A DNA stretch of 64,000 bases from CAVRQM01 sp963756975 (GTDB lineage Bacteria > Pseudomonadota > Alphaproteobacteria > Acetobacterales > Acetobacteraceae): contig CAVWPS010000001.1 in the NCBI GenBank assembly GCA_963756975.1, positions 62,001-126,000 of the forward strand, read 5' to 3'. The notes below the pieces were generated by a model that did no database searches, had not been told where the DNA came from, and worked only from the letters and a program-made list of their open reading frames with translations. Below, one piece after another: positions 60,628 through 64,000 of this stretch. How positions within the stretch are numbered: the first letter of the stretch is position 1; each line of letters opens with the position of its first letter. The position numbers were made by a program, and so were the translations under genes.

Positions 60628-62820
60628 ATGGCGCGTAAGCGCGACCCGGACGCGCCGATCGCCATGCCGACGCTCGACGAAGTGCGGCGGTTCATAAAAT
60701 CGTCGCCCGGCCGGGTCGGCAAACGCGAGATCACGCAGGCGTTCCGGCTCGGCCCCGACCAGCGCGTGCAGTTGCGCGACATGCTGCGCGACCTCGCGCG
60801 CGGCGGTGCGGTGGCACCGGCCGGCCACAAGCGTTTCACCGCCCCGGGCCGCCTGCCGGACGCGATGGTGGTCGTCGTCACCGGCACCGACCGCGACGGC
60901 GAGCCGCTCGCGCGTCCTGTGGAATGGCGCGAGGACGGCCCGCCGCCGCAGGTGCTGATGCTGCCGGAGCCGCGCGGACAACCCGCCCTGGCACCGGGCG
61001 AGAAGGTGCTCGCCCGTCTCAAGGCGATCGAGGGCCGCCCCGGATTGCCGGTGCGCTACGAGGGCCGCACGCTGAAACGGCTGACCGATGCGCCGGGCCG
61101 GGTGCTCGGCGTGTTCCGGCCCAGCATCGAGCGCGGGTCCGTGGGGCGGATCATCCCGACCGACCGGCGGGCCAAGGGCGAGTGGCTGGTGCCGCCGGGC
61201 GAGGATGGCGGCGCGCTGGCCGACGAGATCGTCAGCGCCGAGCCCTTGCCGTCGACCGGCTACGGCCTGAAGCCGGCGCGCGTCCTGGAACGGCTGGGGA
61301 CGCTGGGCGACGCCCGCTCGGTCAGCCTGATCGTGCTGCACAGCCACGACATCCCGACCGAGTTTCCGCCGATCGTCGTCGCCGAGGCGGAGCGCGCGCG
61401 CCCGGTGCCGCTCGATGGGCGGACCGATCTGCGCGACCTGCCGCTGGTGACCATCGACGGCGAGGACGCGCGCGATTTCGACGACGCGGTGTTCGCCGAA
61501 CCGGACGGGCCGGGCTTCCGGCTGATCGTCGCCATCGCCGACGTCGCGCACTACGTCCGGCCGGGCGCGCCGCTCGACGTCGAGGCCCGCAAGCGCGGCA
61601 ACTCGGTCTACTTCCCGGACCGCGTGGTGCCGATGCTGCCGGAGGCGTTGTCGAATGGGTTGTGCAGCCTGAAACCGGGCGAGGAGCGCGGCTGCCTGTT
61701 CGTCGAGATGCGGATCGACGCCGCCGGCACCAAGACGGGCCACACGTTCGGCCGCGGGCTGATGCGCTCCACCGCGCGGCTGACGTACACGCAAGTTCAG
61801 GCGTTTCGCGACGAGAACACCGAAACGGCGTTGCCGATCGCGCCGCTATACGAGGCGTTCACGGCGCTGCTCGCGGCACGGGTCCGGCGCGGGACGCTGG
61901 AACTGGACCTGCCCGAGCGAAAGGTCGTGCTCGACGATGCGGGCCATGTGACCTCGATCGAGCCGCGCCCTCGGCTCGACAGCCACCGGCTGATCGAGGA
62001 ATTCATGGTGCTGGCCAACGTCTGCGCCGCCGAGGAGCTGGAGCGGATCGTCCAGCCCTGCATGTACCGCGTCCACCCGCCGCCGACCGACGAGAAGCTG
62101 GAAGCCTTGCGGACGTTCCTGCACGGCTTCGACATCAGCCTGCCGCCCGGCGGCAGCATCCACCCGCGCGACCTCGATCGCGTGCTGAGTGCCGTGGCCG
62201 GGACCGAGGCGGCGCCGCTCGTCAACGAGGTGGTGCTGCGGAGCCAGTCGCAGGCGAGCTACAGCCCCGACAATCTCGGCCATTTCGGGCTCGCCCTGCC
62301 CCGCTACGCCCATTTCACCAGCCCGATCCGCCGTTACGCCGACCTGATGGTGCACCGCGCCCTGATCCGGGGGCTGCGCCTCGGCGAAGGGGCGCTGTCG
62401 GACGGCACCGATTTCGCCGACACCGGCGACCACATCACCGGCACCGAACGCCGCGCGGCACTCGCCGAGCGCGACGCGATCGACCGGTATCTGGCCGCCT
62501 TCATGGCCGACAAGGTCGGGCAGACGTTCGAGGCGCGGATCAGCGGCGTGCAGCGGTTCGGGCTGTTCGTCACGATCGTGGGAAGTGGGGCCAGCGAACT
62601 CGTGCCCGTGTCCGCGCTGCCCGATGATTTCTACGTGCACGACGAAGCCACCCACAGCCTGAGCGGACGCAACCGGGGCCTGACGTTCAGGCTCGCGCAG
62701 ACGGTCGACGTGCGCCTGTCGGAGGCGAACCCGGTCACCGGCGGCCTCGTCTTCCACATCATGCAGGGTGCGGCACCGCAGCCCGCCCGATCGTCGAAGC
62801 CGAAATACCGGCGGCGGTGA
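60628..62820 (+). CDS. rnr: ribonuclease R
   Basis: 730-residue processive 3'-5' exoribonuclease (RNB family). The N-terminal helix-turn-helix and cold-shock domains span about residues 1-240. The RNB catalytic centre is IDGEDARDFDDAV with D277, D283, D285 and D286. HFTSPIRRYADLMVHR and a C-terminal S1 domain (FEARISGVQRFGLFVTI) follow, and then a short basic tail (SSKPKYRRR). ATG 60628 overlaps, as TAATG, a 13-codon ORF beginning at 60587. The stop overlaps the GTG of the protease gene. Confidence 0.95.
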   Translation: MARKRDPDAPIAMPTLDEVRRFIKSSPGRVGKREITQAFRLGPDQRVQLRDMLRDLARGGAVAPAGHKRFTAPGRLPDAMVVVVTGTDRDGEPLARPVEWREDGPPPQVLMLPEPRGQPALAPGEKVLARLKAIEGRPGLPVRYEGRTLKRLTDAPGRVLGVFRPSIERGSVGRIIPTDRRAKGEWLVPPGEDGGALADEIVSAEPLPSTGYGLKPARVLERLGTLGDARSVSLIVLHSHDIPTEFPPIVVAEAERARPVPLDGRTDLRDLPLVTIDGEDARDFDDAVFAEPDGPGFRLIVAIADVAHYVRPGAPLDVEARKRGNSVYFPDRVVPMLPEALSNGLCSLKPGEERGCLFVEMRIDAAGTKTGHTFGRGLMRSTARLTYTQVQAFRDENTETALPIAPLYEAFTALLAARVRRGTLELDLPERKVVLDDAGHVTSIEPRPRLDSHRLIEEFMVLANVCAAEELERIVQPCMYRVHPPPTDEKLEALRTFLHGFDISLPPGGSIHPRDLDRVLSAVAGTEAAPLVNEVVLRSQSQASYSPDNLGHFGLALPRYAHFTSPIRRYADLMVHRALIRGLRLGEGALSDGTDFADTGDHITGTERRAALAERDAIDRYLAAFMADKVGQTFEARISGVQRFGLFVTIVGSGASELVPVSALPDDFYVHDEATHSLSGRNRGLTFRLAQTVDVRLSEANPVTGGLVFHIMQGAAPQPARSSKPKYRRR

Positions 62821-64000
62821 CATTTTTGCCGCGTGCGGTGGGCGTGCTGTTGCTGCTCGTGCTGACCCTCGGCGTCGCACGGGCGGAATCGTTCGACGCG
62901 GTGCCCGTCTACGACCGCAAGCTGGTCGAAAGCGTCGTCACGACCGGGCTCGCCTTCATGCAGCCGCGCACGATCGAGCCGGTGCCGCTGGCGCAACTCT
63001 CGGTCTGGGGGCTGCGGAGCCTGACCGCACTCGACCCGCGCCTGCAACTCACGGTCGACGCGCAGACGATGCGGCTGTCGGTGGCGACGCCAGAGGGCGT
63101 GCGCCAGGTGTGGGAGGGTGCCTCGTCGATCGTCGACCCGGCGGACGCGAACGCGTGGGGATCGCTGGTCGCGGACGGCCTGCTCGGCGGCTGGAACGCG
63201 TCCGAGCGGGTGCGCCGGGTCGGGACGGAAGGCGTGGTGCGCGGCTTCTTCGACGAGCTGTTCAGCCATCTGGACCCCTACTCCCGCTACGCGCCGCCCG
63301 AGGAGGCCGCCGCCGCGCGGCGCGAGCGCGATGGCGCGGGCGACCTCGGGCTGCGGATCGAGGCGCGGCCGAACGCGCTGCGGATCGTCGGCGTGGCACC
63401 GGACGGCCCGGCGGCGCGTGCCGGGCTGCGGCGGGGCGGCTGGATCCTGGCGATCGACGACACGCCGATTTCGGCCGCCGCCGATACCGACACGGCGAGC
63501 GGGCTGCTGACCGGGCCGGACGGCAGCACCGTGACGCTGCGGGTGAGCGAGTCGCTGACCGGCTCCGGCCACGATCTGACGCTGATCCGGGTCGGACGGG
63601 TGGCGCCGACCGTGTTTTCCCGGCGAGCCGGCGGCTTGCTCGTGGTCCGCGTCAGCGCGTTCTCGCGCGACACCGGCGCGCGGCTGGCCGAGGCGCTGGC
63701 GCACGACCTGCCGGCCGGACGCCATCCGGTGCGCGGCGTGCTGCTCGATCTGCGCGGCAACCGGGGCGGGCTGCTCGATCAGGCGGTGGCGGCGGCCGGG
63801 ACGCTGATCGACCACGGGCTGGTGGCGACGACCGCCGGCCGCGATCCGGCGAGCGACCACACGCTCGACGTCTCGGGCGGCCACGACGGGGCGCGCGGGC
63901 TGCCGCTGGTGCTGCTGGTCGACGGCCGGACGGCGAGCTCGGCGGAGGTGCTGGCCGCCGCCCTGTCCGATCAGCGGCGCGGAGTCGTGGTCGGCAGCGC
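62817..64000 (+). CDS. S41-family (C-terminal processing) peptidase, 5' part
   Basis: At least 394 residues, cut by the window end. A signal-peptide-like N-terminus (VGVLLLLVLTLGVARA) follows the GTG at 62817, which overlaps the rnr stop. A family-typical helical part (FFDELFSHLDPYSRY) precedes a PDZ domain (residues ~175-255, GPAARAGLRRGGWILAIDD). The S41 core begins with VLLDLRGNRGGLLDQAV and reaches the catalytic Ser region LVDGRTASSAEVLAAAL. The Lys of the dyad should lie just past the window end. Likely periplasmic; substrates unknown. Confidence 0.85.
   Translation, partial: MTFLPRAVGVLLLLVLTLGVARAESFDAVPVYDRKLVESVVTTGLAFMQPRTIEPVPLAQLSVWGLRSLTALDPRLQLTVDAQTMRLSVATPEGVRQVWEGASSIVDPADANAWGSLVADGLLGGWNASERVRRVGTEGVVRGFFDELFSHLDPYSRYAPPEEAAAARRERDGAGDLGLRIEARPNALRIVGVAPDGPAARAGLRRGGWILAIDDTPISAAADTDTASGLLTGPDGSTVTLRVSESLTGSGHDLTLIRVGRVAPTVFSRRAGGLLVVRVSAFSRDTGARLAEALAHDLPAGRHPVRGVLLDLRGNRGGLLDQAVAAAGTLIDHGLVATTAGRDPASDHTLDVSGGHDGARGLPLVLLVDGRTASSAEVLAAALSDQRRGVVVGS

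Noticed and set aside
1..64000. CRISPR arrays, prophage modules, rRNA genes, toxin-antitoxin or known defence operons
   Set aside because: No regularly spaced direct repeats, phage structural genes, rRNA sequence or paired toxin-antitoxin genes were seen.

Overview
The window reads as chromosome of a GC-rich alphaproteobacterium, probably in or near the Acetobacteraceae/Rhodospirillales. The evidence is the strong G/C third-position bias, a DUF1476 protein (the alphaproteobacterial ATPase zeta inhibitor), and two conserved blocks: rlpA-dacC-tmk-holB-metG-tatD-MBL and pyrB-pyrC-plsY-dprA-topA-rnr. The family assignment is inference. Many genes overlap their neighbour by NTGA (ATGA, GTGA, TTGA and apparently CTGA), so translational coupling is common.

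Layout. 1-2800: inositol catabolism kinase iolC, divergent from an RpiR-type regulator, with a palindromic operator between them. 2811-8378: urea ABC transporter urtABCDE behind a good sigma-54 promoter. 8375-11727: ATPase zeta subunit, a palindromic repeat, a YihY membrane protein and a D-aminopeptidase. 11744-14035: a low-GC IS1595-type element with 28-bp perfect inverted ends, a broken transposase and a broken HNH-type passenger gene. 14040-14934: scar tissue, with a small ORF fragment, two copies of a structured repeat, and LysR and SDR 3' remnants joined at one junction. 14987-15991: an SDR and tRNA-Ser(UGA). 16010-28093: one 12-kb gene for a two-partner-secretion exoprotein. 28278-30857: a PstS-like protein with a candidate Pho box, and an LpxR-like outer membrane protein. 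30857-38706: cell-wall and housekeeping operon. 38745-41391: DUF1348-PNPOx-AhpD operon divergent from a LysR gene. 41449-45825: comEC, small membrane protein, NTF2-like/MarR pair and an SDR. 45934-53503: AceE-like E1, gltX, a shrunken ATCase-like protein, a PQQ propeller, a LysE exporter and a shrunken DHOase-like protein. 53518-64000: GST, DoxX, plsY, dprA, topA, GDSL hydrolase, rnr and the start of an S41 protease.

Two themes deserve attention. First, at the position where relatives carry pyrB-pyrC, both proteins are intact reading frames but have lost most catalytic residues; they look like a pseudo-ATCase/pseudo-DHOase pair. Second, eleven otherwise well conserved chromosomal reading frames or segments are interrupted by single-base shifts (iolC, urtB twice, urtC, dap, mltB, tmk, MBL, AhpD, LysR, PQQ protein). 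Ten of these are +1. Because tmk is essential, many are more likely sequence errors than real pseudogenes. By contrast the 12-kb exoprotein gene has none.
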